59,603 bases of DNA from Chromatiaceae bacterium (lineage in GTDB: Bacteria; Pseudomonadota; Gammaproteobacteria; Chromatiales; Chromatiaceae): the NCBI GenBank assembly GCA_013426805.1, contig JACDZG010000035.1, forward strand, positions 1 to 59,603, read 5' to 3'. The position numbers and the translations under genes were made by a program. Within the stretch, counting starts at the first letter, position 1, and each line of letters opens with the position of its first letter. Positions 59,151-59,603 of this stretch are shown piece after piece. The notes beneath the pieces were generated by a model. The model saw nothing but the letters and a program-made list of their open reading frames with translations, made no database searches and was not told where the DNA came from.

Positions 59151-59603
59151 GGGCAATACCCCGATATGGGCTAAGGAAGTGTTCACTATACTCAACTCGG
59201 CCTTGCTCACAATCCCAGCCATCGCACCTACGGTAAGCCCTCTGGTCTACCCAACAGGCTTTACCAATCAAGACTTTGCCATATGGTCCGCTGCGCGGAC
59301 CGGACGCCGCTGCCCGGAACGACGACCAAGGTTGTGGCGCGAGCCATCGACGGAATTCAGTCTAGCAGCCTGTCGGACTTAGAGGATATCCGGAACGGAA
59401 TATGCCTAAACTGAGAAACCCTATAATCTACAACGCTTAATCTATCAAGCGCCAAAAGCGTCATATTGTCCGAGTTCAGTGACATATCAATAAATTTCAA
59501 CCGGTTGTCTTTCATATGCAATTTCTGAACCGGATTTCCTCTTAGCCCCTAGGTGAAGGTTCACTAACAAGTTACTCAATTTAGCTCAGACGGTCTCTGT
59601 CTG
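59151..59603. other. window end, no gene recognised
   Basis: The first part is ordinary GC-rich leader sequence. From about 59,380 the base composition becomes AT-rich and no frame is supportable. CAGCCTGTCGGACTTA (about 59367-59382) resembles the end of some insertion sequences, which would fit the abrupt change, but I cannot confirm a family. Confidence 0.4.

Noticed and set aside
59360-59400. Insertion-sequence terminus (CAGCCTGTCGGACTTA)
   Set aside because: Suggestive of an IS end at the composition change, but no transposase or second end lies in the window, so it is not called.
1-59603. CRISPR arrays, tRNA and rRNA genes
   Set aside because: No regularly spaced direct repeats and no cloverleaf or rRNA-like sequence were noticed; the repeats present are dispersed palindromes.

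Overview
The window is GC-rich gammaproteobacterial chromosome. The gene order lptD-surA-pdxA ... apaG-apaH with amgK divergent from lptD, the secB/rhodanese/envC/ctp cluster and the gspE-to-gspD order fit the purple sulfur bacteria (Chromatiales, Thiocapsa/Thiodictyon-like). That placement is inferred from synteny and composition, not from a search.

Layout. 1-3,369: an IS1634-type insertion sequence, then a gene-poor AT-rich gap holding a 204-bp MITE-like element with perfect 15-bp terminal inverted repeats and a 6-bp target duplication. 3,370-10,292: a tightly coupled six-gene operon (ribbon-helix-helix regulator, NADAR N-glycosidase, SIS-HAD fusion, phosphoribosyltransferase-like protein, ORC/CDC6-like AAA ATPase, unknown Rossmann-like protein). 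It looks like a prokaryotic conflict (anti-phage) system built on ribosyl-phosphate chemistry and is the most interesting part of the window. 10.3-20.9 kb: a gene graveyard mixed with housekeeping genes. It holds arylsulfatase, chrB/chrA, DUF5615 toxin, HigB and Rpn-transposase remnants, an orphan MbcA/ParS-type antitoxin, apaGH, a Gfo/Idh/MocA dehydrogenase, a large frameshifted SIR2 defence-type gene, an XRE regulator and an accessory SSB. This material separates apaG from pdxA, and the rsmA gene normally between them is not there.

20.9-27.4 kb: pdxA, surA and lptD (outer-membrane and LPS assembly) with divergent amgK. 27.4-30.7 kb: a collapsed type I restriction locus (hsdR stub, hsdM lacking its SAM-binding motif, intact hsdS) invaded by a VapBC pair whose toxin is deleted. 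31-42 kb: housekeeping genes (purD, trmL, gpsA, secB, a membrane rhodanese, an ArsR-type sensor, envC, a C-terminal processing protease, a DJ-1 protein, a WecA-type glycosyltransferase) with dispersed palindromic repeats between them. 42-55 kb: a nearly complete type II secretion operon, gspE-F, then a DNA methyltransferase and a histidine phosphatase, then gspG-H-I-J-K-L-M, a GspC/N-like gene and gspD. 55-59.6 kb: a penicillin-binding-type serine hydrolase, a dienelactone hydrolase, a CapA-like protein whose N-terminal coding region contains a palindromic repeat, a small exported protein, and an AT-rich end without genes.

No tRNA, rRNA or CRISPR array was seen. A recurrent theme is that antitoxin or specificity partners are intact while the toxin or catalytic partners are broken.
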